Source: Phytopseudomonas argentinensis (GTDB lineage: Bacteria; Pseudomonadota; Gammaproteobacteria; Pseudomonadales; Pseudomonadaceae). From it: a stretch of DNA of 64,000 nt. Within the stretch, counting starts at the first letter, position 1; each line of letters begins with the position of its first letter. Position numbers and translations under genes: made by a program. The notes beneath the pieces were generated by a model that saw only the letters and a list, made by a program, of their open reading frames with translations, searched no databases and was not told where the DNA came from. Positions 49,485-57,080 of the stretch are shown piece after piece. The stretch is taken from positions 113,251 to 177,250 of the forward strand of contig NZ_FORC01000006.1 of the NCBI RefSeq assembly GCF_900113905.1. The letters run 5' to 3'.

Positions 49485-50558
49485 CTAGGCTTCGCTGTAG
49501 ATCAGCGGTACGCGCCGAACGTTGCAGAACAGCTGGTAGGGAATGGTGCCGGCGGCCACGGCAACATCGCTGGCCAGCACGCCGCGGCCCCAGAACTCGA
49601 CGCGGCTGCCCAGGCCGGTGCCCGGCAGATCGCTGAGGTCGACGGTGAGCATGTCCATGGACACACGGCCAATGATGCGCGACGGCTGGCCGTCGACCAG
49701 CACCGGCGTGCCGGTCGGCGCATGGCGCGGGTAGCCGTCGGCATAGCCCATGGCGACCACGCCGACCCGTGTGGGGCGCTCGCTGACGAAGCGCGCGCCG
49801 TAGCCGACCGGCTCGCCGGCCGGCAGATCACGCACGCTGATGACCCTGGACTCCAGGGTCATTACCGGCTGCAGCCGCGCAGCGACTTCCTGGGCCTGCT
49901 CGAACGGCGTGGCGCCGTAGAGCATGATGCCGGGCCGTGACCAGTCGCTGGGTATGTTCGACCAGCCCAGCAGGGCCGGTGAATTGCGCAGGCTGACCTC
50001 GGCGGCCAGGCCTTCGCGGGCCTGCTGGAACACCGCCAGTTGTTCGTCGCTGCGGCTGCTGTCGAGTTCGTCGGCCCGGGAGAAGTGGCTCATCAGCACG
50101 ATCTTCGCCACCTTGCCGCTGGCCAGCAGGCGCCGGTAGGCCGCCTGATAGTCGGCCGGGTGGAAACCGACGCGGTGCATGCCGCTGTCCAGCTTGAGCC
50201 AGACGTTCAGCGGGCGCTTCAGGTCCGCCTGCTCGATGGCTTCCAACTGCCACCCGGCGTGCACCACGCACCACAGGTCATGCTCATCGATCAGCGCCAG
50301 CTCGCTGGCCTCGAAGAAACCCTCGAGCAGCAGGATCGGTGCGCTGATGCCGGCCGCACGCAGCTGCAGCGCCTCTTCGATACAGGCCACCGCGAAACCG
50401 TCGGCAGTCTCCTCCAGCGCCTGGGCACAACGCACTGCGCCATGCCCATAGGCATCGGCCTTGACCACCGCCAGCGCCCGGGCGCCAGCCAGTTCACGGG
50501 CCAGTTGGTAGTTGTGACGCAGGGCTTGCAGGTCGATCAGGGCACGGGCGGGACGCAT
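49485..50558 (-). CDS. dadX: Catabolic alanine racemase DadX
   Basis: The ATG at 50558 gives 357 residues, the length of P. aeruginosa DadX. The PLP lysine lies in ALAVVKADAYGHG (about residue 33), the catalytic Tyr in GEPVGYGARFVS (about residue 253), and MGYADGYPR and GRVSMDMLTVDLS are conserved. It converts L-alanine to D-alanine for DadA, and can support cell wall synthesis. It follows the RidA gene by 135 bases, which include a REP-like core. Confidence 0.94.
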   Translation of the reverse strand: MRPARALIDLQALRHNYQLARELAGARALAVVKADAYGHGAVRCAQALEETADGFAVACIEEALQLRAAGISAPILLLEGFFEASELALIDEHDLWCVVHAGWQLEAIEQADLKRPLNVWLKLDSGMHRVGFHPADYQAAYRRLLASGKVAKIVLMSHFSRADELDSSRSDEQLAVFQQAREGLAAEVSLRNSPALLGWSNIPSDWSRPGIMLYGATPFEQAQEVAARLQPVMTLESRVISVRDLPAGEPVGYGARFVSERPTRVGVVAMGYADGYPRHAPTGTPVLVDGQPSRIIGRVSMDMLTVDLSDLPGTGLGSRVEFWGRGVLASDVAVAAGTIPYQLFCNVRRVPLIYSEA

Positions 50559-50612
50559 GGTTATCTCGAAGGGCGGGAAATCACAGAGCAAGATGAACGG
50601 TCAGTGGAGTGC

Positions 50613-50628
50613 TTTTGTGGGAGCGGGC
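50613..50628. repeat. REP-like core
   Basis: TTTTGTGGGAGCGGGC shares its first 11 bases with the repeat at 4232-4242. It lies between dadX and the RidA gene, partly paired with CGCCCCTCC at 50638-50646. Confidence 0.4.
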
Positions 50629-50693
50629 ATGGACGAAGCGCCCCTCCGGCTTCCACAAGTCGGCCAGTTCTCAGGCCAGGCGTGCTGCGAGCC

Positions 50694-51044
50694 TCAGGGC
50701 AACGCAGCGATCACTGTCATTTCCACCAGCACATCCGGCGAATACAGCTTGGCCTCGACGCAGGCGCGGGCGGGCGAATGGCCAGCGGGAACCCAGGCGT
50801 CCCAGACCTTGTTCAGGCCTTCGCGGTCATCGATGTCCTTGAGGAAGATGGTGATCGACAGAATGCGTGTCTTGTCGGTACCGGCTTCGGCCAGGAAGGC
50901 ATCGATGCTGTCCAGGGTCGCCTTGGTCTGCGCTTCGATGCCGTCACTGTGGTTCTCATCCAGCTGGCCGGCCAGGTAGACGGTGCCGTTGTGAATGACG
51001 ATTTCGCTCAGGCGCGGCTCAGTTCGCAGGCGCTGTATGGACAT
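50694..51044 (-). CDS. RidA/YjgF family enamine/imine deaminase
   Basis: This 116-residue protein of the RidA superfamily reads MSIQRLRTEPRLSEIVIHNGTVYLAGQL, then TKATLDSIDAFLAEAGTDKTRILSITIFLKDIDD and PARACVEAKLYSPDVLVEMTVIA. The Arg of the active site lies in PARACVEA. It lacks the long C-terminal variation of archetypal RidA and belongs to a subgroup found beside dad genes (PA5303 position). It would hydrolyse the imine released by DadA. Its start lies inside the dadA 3' end, a 26-base overlap, so the two are coupled. Confidence 0.9.
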   Translation of the reverse strand: MSIQRLRTEPRLSEIVIHNGTVYLAGQLDENHSDGIEAQTKATLDSIDAFLAEAGTDKTRILSITIFLKDIDDREGLNKVWDAWVPAGHSPARACVEAKLYSPDVLVEMTVIAALP

Positions 51045-52317
51045 GGTTGTTCAACTCCTTGGGGTTACCGTAGCGGGAAATATCCAGGCCTTCGCTGCTG
51101 ATCTGCGGGCGCTTCTTGGCGATCAGGTCTGCCAGCAGGCGACCGGAGCCGCAGGCCATGGTCCAGCCTAGGGTACCGTGTCCGGTGTTCAGAAACAGGT
51201 TTCGATAGGGGGTGGCGCCGACGATGGGTGTGCCATCGGGGGTCGCCGGGCGCAAACCGGTCCAGAAATCCGCCTGGCTCAGGTCACCTCCCTGGGGATA
51301 CAGATCACCGACGATCATCTCCAGGGTTTCGCGACGACGCGGATTGAGGCTCAGGTCGAAGCCGGCGATCTCGGCCATGCCGCCCACGCGGATACGCTGG
51401 TCGAAGCGGGTGATGGCGACCTTGTAGGTTTCGTCGAGAATGGTCGAGGTCGGCGCCATGTCCGGGTTGGTGATCGGCACGGTCAGCGAATAACCCTTGA
51501 GCGGATAGACCGGCGCACGAATGCCCAGCGGCTTGAGCAGTTGCGGGCTGTAGCTGCCCAGGGCGAGTACGTAGCGGTCGGCGGTTTCCAGCTTGCCGTC
51601 GATCCACACGCCGTTGATGCGGTCACCGGCGACATCCAGGCGCTGGATGTTCTGCCCGAAGCGGAACTGGACGCCCAGCGCGGTGGCCATTTCGGCCAAC
51701 TTGCGGGTGAACAGCTGGCAGTCGCCGGTCTGGTCATTGGGCAGGCGCAGGGCGCCGGCGAGCTTGTCGGTGACACCCGCCAGGGCTGGTTCGACCTTGG
51801 CGATACCGGCACGGTCGAGCAGCTCATAGGGCACGCCGGACTGCTCCAGCACCGAGATATCCTTGGCGGCGTTGTCCAGTTGCGCCTGGGTGCGGAACAG
51901 CTGGGTAGTGCCGAGCTGGCGCTCTTCGTAACCGATGCCGGTTTCCGCGCGCAACTCGTCCAGGCAGTCACGGCTGTACTCGGACAGGCGCACCATGCGC
52001 TCCTTGTTCACCGCATAGCGCGCAGCGGTGCAGTTGCGCAGCATCTGCGCCATCCACAGGTACTGGTCGATATCCCCGGTCATCTTGATGGCCAGCGGTG
52101 CGTGCTTTTGCAGCAACCACTTGATGGCCTTCAGCGGGATACCCGGCGCCGCCCAGGGCGAGGCATAGCCTGGCGACACCTGACCGGCGTTGGCGAAGCT
52201 GGTCTCCATGGCGGGACCGTTCTGACGATCCACCGCCACCACTTCGAAACCCTGGCGGGCCAGGTAATACGCACTGGCCGTACCGATCACACCGCTACCG
52301 AGCACCAGAACCCGCAT
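51019..52317 (-). CDS. dadA: D-amino acid dehydrogenase DadA
   Basis: The ATG at 52317 gives 432 residues. This FAD enzyme oxidises D-alanine and other D-amino acids at the inner membrane, passing electrons to quinone. The dinucleotide loop is MRVLVLGSGVIGTASAYYLARQGFEVVAVDR (residues 1-31). PVYPLKGYSLTVPI, GGMAEIAGFD and the C-terminal GLRPATPDGTPIVGATPYRNLFLNTGHGTLGWTMACGSG are typical. It is first in the dadA-ridA-dadX operon and divergent from the Lrp-type regulator gene, which in Pseudomonas activates it with L-alanine. Confidence 0.95.
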   Translation of the reverse strand: MRVLVLGSGVIGTASAYYLARQGFEVVAVDRQNGPAMETSFANAGQVSPGYASPWAAPGIPLKAIKWLLQKHAPLAIKMTGDIDQYLWMAQMLRNCTAARYAVNKERMVRLSEYSRDCLDELRAETGIGYEERQLGTTQLFRTQAQLDNAAKDISVLEQSGVPYELLDRAGIAKVEPALAGVTDKLAGALRLPNDQTGDCQLFTRKLAEMATALGVQFRFGQNIQRLDVAGDRINGVWIDGKLETADRYVLALGSYSPQLLKPLGIRAPVYPLKGYSLTVPITNPDMAPTSTILDETYKVAITRFDQRIRVGGMAEIAGFDLSLNPRRRETLEMIVGDLYPQGGDLSQADFWTGLRPATPDGTPIVGATPYRNLFLNTGHGTLGWTMACGSGRLLADLIAKKRPQISSEGLDISRYGNPKELNNHVHTAPAN

Positions 52318-52472
52318 GTTGTTCTCCTCGCCGCGACGATGCACTGGCGTTTTACGATTTGAGAAGTCGATGCGTACAGTATAGAAAGTGGAAGGCAGTG
52401 CTTTTCACTGTATACACGCCTATATTTGAAGAGAATTCTGGCCTTACGAGCCTTTAACGGAGGGTGCCGAGC
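52318..52472. promoter_or_regulatory. Divergent dadA / lrp control region
   Basis: This 155-base A/T-richer stretch holds a gapped inverted repeat TACAGT (52376-52381) and ACTGTA (52410-52415), and the related GTGGAAGGCAGTGCTTTTCAC between them. Lrp-type proteins bind degenerate A/T-rich sites, so this is a plausible operator. Exact promoters are not clear to me. Confidence 0.4.
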
Positions 52473-52961
52473 ATGCGTACGCAACACCAGAGCCGCCGCG
52501 AGCTGGACAAGATCGATCGCAATATCTTGCGCATCCTCCAGGAGGACGGGCGCATCTCCTTTACCGAACTGGGTGAGCGGGTCGGCCTGTCGACCACCCC
52601 GTGCACCGAGCGGGTTCGCCGCCTGGAGCGCGAAGGCATCATCATGGGCTACCACGCCCGCCTCAACCCACAGAATCTCAAGGCCAGCCTGCTGGTATTC
52701 GTGGAGATCAGCCTGGACTACAAGTCCGGCGACACCTTCGAGGACTTCCGCCGTGCGGTGCTCAAGCTGCCCCATGTGCTGGAGTGCCACCTGGTGTCCG
52801 GCGACTTCGACTACCTGGTGAAGGCGCGCATCAACGAGATGGCCAGCTACCGCAAGCTGCTCGGCGACATCCTGCTCAAGCTGCCCCACGTGCGCGAGTC
52901 AAAGAGCTATATCGTGATGGAAGAAGTGAAGGAGAGCCTGGCACTGCCGGTACCGGAGTAA
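52473..52961 (+). CDS. lrp: Lrp/AsnC family regulator (Lrp, dad operon activator)
   Basis: The ATG at 52473 gives 162 residues. The helix-turn-helix reads LDKIDRNILRILQEDGRISFTELGERVGLSTTPCTERVRRLEREGII (residues about 12-58). The RAM effector domain follows (LLVFVEISLDY, VLECHLVSGDFDYLVKARI). It closely resembles Lrp of gammaproteobacteria. It diverges from dadA, so L-alanine-dependent activation of dadA-ridA-dadX and autocontrol are expected, as reported for PA5308. A MITE-like element begins five bases after its stop. Confidence 0.93.
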   Translation: MRTQHQSRRELDKIDRNILRILQEDGRISFTELGERVGLSTTPCTERVRRLEREGIIMGYHARLNPQNLKASLLVFVEISLDYKSGDTFEDFRRAVLKLPHVLECHLVSGDFDYLVKARINEMASYRKLLGDILLKLPHVRESKSYIVMEEVKESLALPVPE

Positions 52962-52965
52962 TTCT

Positions 52966-53264
52966 CTAGGGTCTGTTGCCGTTTCACGCACGGCCGCGCC
53001 GGAGCCCCTTTTGTCGCGAGGCAAGGCACGAGCCGCGAAGTTTAGCGAGCTAAATGAGCCGGCGAGAAACGCCGCATCGCGCCAAAAGGGGCCCGGCCCT
53101 ACGGGCTGTGCGGGAAATCTCGCCATGCGTCGTTGGAGGACTTGGCAAGGGAAACGCGGACGGCTAGTCCATTACCTGCGTCCTCCGCCTAGCGGATCGC
53201 CGCCCGGCCTGGCGAGATTTCTCGCGACAACGCGGCTCGCGCTGAAACGGCAACAGACCCTAGA
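52966..53264. mobile_element. 299 bp MITE-like element with perfect 22 bp terminal inverted repeats
   Basis: The element starts TCTAGGGTCTGTTGCCG at 52966 and ends with its exact complement at 53264; the inverted ends match over 22 bases (52966-52987 and 53243-53264). Inside are two hairpins. GCCCCTTTTG (53005-53014) pairs with CAAAAGGGGC (53083-53092), and GAAATCTCGCC (53114-53124) pairs with GGCGAGATTTC (53211-53221). It has no open reading frame of its own. The right end supplies the TAG stop of the YkgJ-like gene. Confidence 0.8.
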
Positions 53265-53613
53265 CGAGCACCTGGCGGGTGCTGGCGATCAACTGGTGCA
53301 CCTGGCGCTCCACATGGGCTTCGATGGGCTGCTCGGGGCCGCGACCATGGGGGCACGGTAGCCTAGGCGTGGTGCCGAACAGCCGGCAGATCAACGGGCG
53401 CTGGTCGTACACCTGGCAACCGTTCGGGCCCAGGTGCACGCAGTTGTAATCGGCCAGGGCGGCGTCCTGCTCGGCGCGGGTCTTGCGCGGCAGGCGCGAC
53501 ATTTCCTCCGAAGACGCGGTCACCGGGCCGCAGCAATCGTGGCAGCCGGGCACGCAATCGAAGCGCGGAATCTGGCGGCGCAGCAGGTCGATCTTGCGGC
53601 TGGTACAACTCAT
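53260..53613 (-). CDS. YkgJ family Cys-cluster (putative zinc/iron chelator) protein
   Basis: This 117-residue protein has a dense set of cysteines: FDCVPGCHDCCG (residues about 18-29), NCVHLGPNGCQVYDQRPLICRLFG and LPCPHG. This is the UPF0153/YkgJ pattern thought to hold a metal ion or Fe-S cluster. The ATG at 53613 starts MSCTSRKIDLLRRQI. The gene's stop codon (TAG at 53260-53262) lies inside the terminal repeat of the MITE-like element, so the present C-terminus was set, at least in its last codon, by that insertion. Function unknown. Confidence 0.85.
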   Translation of the reverse strand: MSCTSRKIDLLRRQIPRFDCVPGCHDCCGPVTASSEEMSRLPRKTRAEQDAALADYNCVHLGPNGCQVYDQRPLICRLFGTTPRLPCPHGRGPEQPIEAHVERQVHQLIASTRQVLV

Positions 53614-53765
53614 GGTCAGGGCTCGGCAACGGCAGACGAGCATGGTACAGGCCGGCCCGAACGCCGCAAAGGCTCGGTCGCCCGCACGGGCGCTGGTTGG
53701 CTCGCAGCAAACTCTGGGCTTATGCTTCGTCGATTTTTACCCATACCGAACTCAGGATTTCGCAC

Positions 53766-55079
53766 ATGACCGCCCGTGCCCACCCGCCGGTTCATAGCGC
53801 CGAGCATGCGCCCTCCTACTACGCCGCCAGCGTCAACCAGCCGCTCGACTTCCCGGCCTTGCAAGGTGAGCAGCACGCCGATGTGTGCATCGTCGGCGGC
53901 GGCTTCTCGGGCCTCAACACCGCCATCGAACTGGCCCAGAAAGGCCTGTCGGTGGTGCTGATCGAAGCCCATCGCATCGGCTGGGGCGCCAGCGGGCGTA
54001 ACGGCGGGCAGCTGATTCGCGGCGTCGGCCATGGCGTCGAGCAGTTCGAAGCGGTGATCGGCAAGGAGGGGGTGCGCGAGCTGAAACTGATGGGCCTGGA
54101 GGCAGTGGAAATCGTCCGCCGGCGGGTCGCGCAATTCGAGATCGCCTGCGACCTGACCTGGGGTTACTGCGACCTGGCCAACAAGCCCCGCGACCTGGCC
54201 GGCTTCGCCGAGGATGCCGCCGAGCTGCAGGGCCTCGGTTATCGCCACGAGCTGCGCCTGCTGCAACCGGAACAGATGCACGAGGTGGTCGGCTCACAAC
54301 GCTATGTTGGCGGCATGATCGACATGGGTTCGGGGCATTTGCACCCGCTCAATCTGGCGCTGGGCGAGGCTGCTGCTGCACAGAGCCTGGGGGTACGCCT
54401 GTTCGAGCATTCGCCCGCCACACGAATTGACTACGGCAGCGAAATCCGCGTGCACACCGCCCAGGGCGTGGTGCGCGCCGGGCAGCTGGTGCTGGCCTGT
54501 AATGCCTACATCCGCGACCTCAATCCGACCCTGGGCGGCAAGGTGCTGCCGGCCGGCAGCTACATCATCGCTACCGAGCCGTTGAGCGAGGAGCAGGCCA
54601 GCGCGCTGATTCCGCAGAACATGGCGCTCTGCGATCAGCGGGTGGCGGTCGACTACTATCGCCTGTCCGCCGACCGCCGCCTGCTGTTCGGCGGCGCCTG
54701 TCGTTACTCCGGCACCGACCCGGCGGATATCGCCGCGTACATGCGCCCGAAGATGCTCGCCGTGTTCCCGCAGCTGCAGCACGTGCGCATCGACTACCAG
54801 TGGGGCGGGATGATCGGCATCGGTGCCAACCGCCTGCCGCAGATCGGCCGGCTCAAGGATCAACCCAACGTGTTCTATGCCCAGGCCTATGCCGGTCACG
54901 GCGTGAACGCCACGCACCTGGCCGGCAAGCTGCTCGCCGAGGCGATCGCCGGGCAGGCCGGCGGCGGCTTCGAGCTGTTCGCCAGGGTGCCGCATATGAC
55001 CTTCCCCGGCGGTCGCCACCTGCGCTCGCCGCTACTGGCGCTGGGCATGCTCTGGCACCGCCTCAAGGAACTGACCTGA
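53766..55079 (+). CDS. pauB: FAD-dependent gamma-glutamylpolyamine oxidoreductase (PauB type)
   Basis: This 437-residue flavoprotein of the DAO family is of PuuB/PauB type. HSAEHAPSYYAASVN near residue 12 is typical of the group. The FAD motif is ADVCIVGGGFSGLNTAIELAQKGLSVVLIEAHRIGWGASGRNGGQ (split by eye at residues about 40-85). GGKVLPAGSYIIATEPL and the C-terminal QWGGMIGIGANRLPQIGRL and AYAGHGVNATHLAGKLLAEAI follow. It would oxidise gamma-glutamyl-putrescine or related amines to the aldehyde, which PauC then oxidises. Position equals PA5309 (PauB4). PauR control is likely. Confidence 0.87.
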   Translation: MTARAHPPVHSAEHAPSYYAASVNQPLDFPALQGEQHADVCIVGGGFSGLNTAIELAQKGLSVVLIEAHRIGWGASGRNGGQLIRGVGHGVEQFEAVIGKEGVRELKLMGLEAVEIVRRRVAQFEIACDLTWGYCDLANKPRDLAGFAEDAAELQGLGYRHELRLLQPEQMHEVVGSQRYVGGMIDMGSGHLHPLNLALGEAAAAQSLGVRLFEHSPATRIDYGSEIRVHTAQGVVRAGQLVLACNAYIRDLNPTLGGKVLPAGSYIIATEPLSEEQASALIPQNMALCDQRVAVDYYRLSADRRLLFGGACRYSGTDPADIAAYMRPKMLAVFPQLQHVRIDYQWGGMIGIGANRLPQIGRLKDQPNVFYAQAYAGHGVNATHLAGKLLAEAIAGQAGGGFELFARVPHMTFPGGRHLRSPLLALGMLWHRLKELT

Positions 55080-55168
55080 CACGCCGGTAGCCTGCGGTTG
55101 AACGCTGTGCCATCCAGACAGTTGCTTCTGAGTACCGCTGCGTTCATGCCGGGCTACAGGAAACCCTT

Positions 55169-55408
55169 CTAGAGTTTCCAGAACGGTAGCGTGGCTTCAC
55201 GCCGTGCCTGCTCGCGGCTCAGGCCGATGTCCTGCAGCTGGGCATCGCTGAGCCTGAGCAAATCGCGCCGGGTGGTCAGACGGCGGATGAAGCACTGCCA
55301 GCGCTGACGCATCCCCCGGGGTGCCGGCACGCCCGACAGGCGCAGCCCTGCACCGTTCTCCAGCTCGCGGCCTTTCAAGGTCAATCGCACGTCGCTCAAC
55401 CCGTTCAT
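55169..55408 (-). CDS. DUF1127 small basic protein
   Basis: The ATG at 55408 follows AGGAGAGCGAC and gives 79 residues. The C-terminal half (WQCFIRRLTTRRDLLRLSDAQLQDIGLSREQARREATLPFW) is a DUF1127 domain with the hallmark L..LSD..L.DIGL.R. In other bacteria such small Arg-rich proteins bind RNA or take part in phosphate and carbon metabolism and are stress-induced. It diverges from the MocR-type regulator gene and the shared intergenic DNA holds a long inverted repeat, so it may be a target of that regulator. Confidence 0.85.
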   Translation of the reverse strand: MNGLSDVRLTLKGRELENGAGLRLSGVPAPRGMRQRWQCFIRRLTTRRDLLRLSDAQLQDIGLSREQARREATLPFWKL

Positions 55409-55493
55409 GTCGCTCTCCTGCGTCTTTGGGTATGGGAGATCATGATGGCGACTGCGGAAAAAGCATGACAGATGCAAAGAATCGGAATTAAAT

Positions 55494-55550
55494 CCATACA
55501 GATCACCCCTACGCCGAACTGAATGGTCACAATCGGGGCCATCTGTATGG
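55494..55550. promoter_or_regulatory. Long-spaced inverted repeat, probable MocR operator
   Basis: CCATACAGAT (55494-55503) and its exact complement ATCTGTATGG (55541-55550) are 37 bases apart, between the DUF1127 and MocR genes and 34 bases before the MocR start. MocR/GntR dimers often bind such widely separated half sites. Confidence 0.6.
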
Positions 55551-55584
55551 TTCAGTCAAGGCATTTGCAGACAGGTGCGCGAAC

Positions 55585-57018
55585 ATGACCCTCTATACCA
55601 ACCTGGCCGACCTGCTTGGTGAACGCATCGAGCAGGGCCTGTACCGGCCGGGTGACCGGCTGCCTTCGGTGCGCGCCCTGAGCCAGGAACATGGGGTCAG
55701 CCTGAGCACCGTGCAGCAGGCCTATCGGCACCTGGAAGATCGCGGCCTGGCCCTGCCAAAAGCCAAATCCGGCTATTTCGTGCCGCCAGGTCGCGACAAG
55801 CCGGCGCTGCCTAAGGTCAGCCGCGCGCCGCAGCGGCCGGTGGAGGTATCGCAGTGGGATCAGGTGCTGGAGCAGATTGCCCCGCAACCGCGGGCCGACT
55901 TCGTGCAACTGGGCCGTGGCCGCCCGGATATCGACAGCCCGACGCTCAAGCCGCTGTTGCGCGCGCTGTCACGCTTGAGCCGCAAGCAGGATCTGCACAC
56001 CCTCACCTACGGCAGCATCTACGGCGACCAGCGCCTGCGCGAACAGGTGGCCCGCCTGACCCTGGACTCCGGCTGCCAGCTGTCCGCTGACGAGATCGTC
56101 ATCACCACCGGCTGCCATGAAGCGTTGTCCGCCGCGATTCGCGCGATCTGCCAGCCTGGCGATATCGTCGCCGTCGACTCGCCGAGTTTTCATGGCGTGA
56201 TGCAGGCCCTCAAGGGCTTTGGCATGAAGGCCCTGGAGCTGCCCACCGACCCGCTGACCGGGATCAGCCTCGAGGCACTGGAGCTGGCTCTGGAGCAATG
56301 GCCGATCAAGGCCATTCAACTCACGCCCAACTGCAACAACCCGCTGGGTTACATCATGCCGGAGGCCAACAAGCGCGCTCTGCTGGCCCTGGCCCAGCGT
56401 CACGACGTGGCGATCATCGAGGACGACGTGTACGGCGAGCTGGCCTTTCACTACCCGCGCCCGCGCACCATCAAGTCCTATGATGATGACGGCCGGGTGC
56501 TGCTCTGCAGCTCGTTTTCCAAGACCCTGGCGCCCGGTTTTCGCGTTGGCTGGATCGCCCCGGGCCGCTACCTCAACCAGGTGCTGCACATGAAGTACAT
56601 GGGCACCGGGGCCACCGCGCAGTTGCCGCAACTGGCCCTGGCCGAATACATCGAGGGCGGCTACTACGAGCCGCACCTGCGCCGCATGCGCGGCCAATAT
56701 GCCCGCAACCTGGAACAGATGAGCGACTGGGTGAGGCGTTATTTCCCGCAGTCGGTACGGGTCAGCCGCCCACAAGGCAGCTTCATGCTGTGGGTGGAGA
56801 TGCCCGAGGGCTTCGACAGCCAGCGCCTGAACCGCGAACTGGCCGCCCACAAGATCCAGATCGCCCCGGGCAGCATCTTTTCCGCCGCCGGCAAATACCG
56901 CAACTGCCTGCGCATGAACTATGCCTCGCGCCCCAGCCCGACTATCGAAAGCGCGGTGCGCCAGGTGGGTGAAACCGTGGCGGTCATGCTGGCAGAGTTG
57001 CCACCGCCGAGAGACTGA
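55585..57018 (+). CDS. MocR/GntR-type regulator with aminotransferase domain
   Basis: The 477-residue protein has an N-terminal GntR winged helix (LADLLGERIEQGLYRPGDRLPSVRALSQEHGVSLSTVQQAYRHLEDRGL, residues about 5-60). A fold type I aminotransferase domain follows from residue 100. PLP residues are visible: ITTGCHEALSAAIRA, QLTPNCNNPLGY, IIEDDVYGEL and the lysine in CSSFSKTLAPGFRVGWI (about residue 312). Such proteins sense an amine or PLP through the aminotransferase domain. It diverges from DUF1127, and a phospholipase D-like gene follows. Targets may be these neighbours. Confidence 0.9.
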   Translation: MTLYTNLADLLGERIEQGLYRPGDRLPSVRALSQEHGVSLSTVQQAYRHLEDRGLALPKAKSGYFVPPGRDKPALPKVSRAPQRPVEVSQWDQVLEQIAPQPRADFVQLGRGRPDIDSPTLKPLLRALSRLSRKQDLHTLTYGSIYGDQRLREQVARLTLDSGCQLSADEIVITTGCHEALSAAIRAICQPGDIVAVDSPSFHGVMQALKGFGMKALELPTDPLTGISLEALELALEQWPIKAIQLTPNCNNPLGYIMPEANKRALLALAQRHDVAIIEDDVYGELAFHYPRPRTIKSYDDDGRVLLCSSFSKTLAPGFRVGWIAPGRYLNQVLHMKYMGTGATAQLPQLALAEYIEGGYYEPHLRRMRGQYARNLEQMSDWVRRYFPQSVRVSRPQGSFMLWVEMPEGFDSQRLNRELAAHKIQIAPGSIFSAAGKYRNCLRMNYASRPSPTIESAVRQVGETVAVMLAELPPPRD

Positions 57019-57080
57019 ATCTTTCCAAGCGCAGCGGCGTCCTATCAGCACATCCGGACAGCCGATTGGAGGCTGCAACT

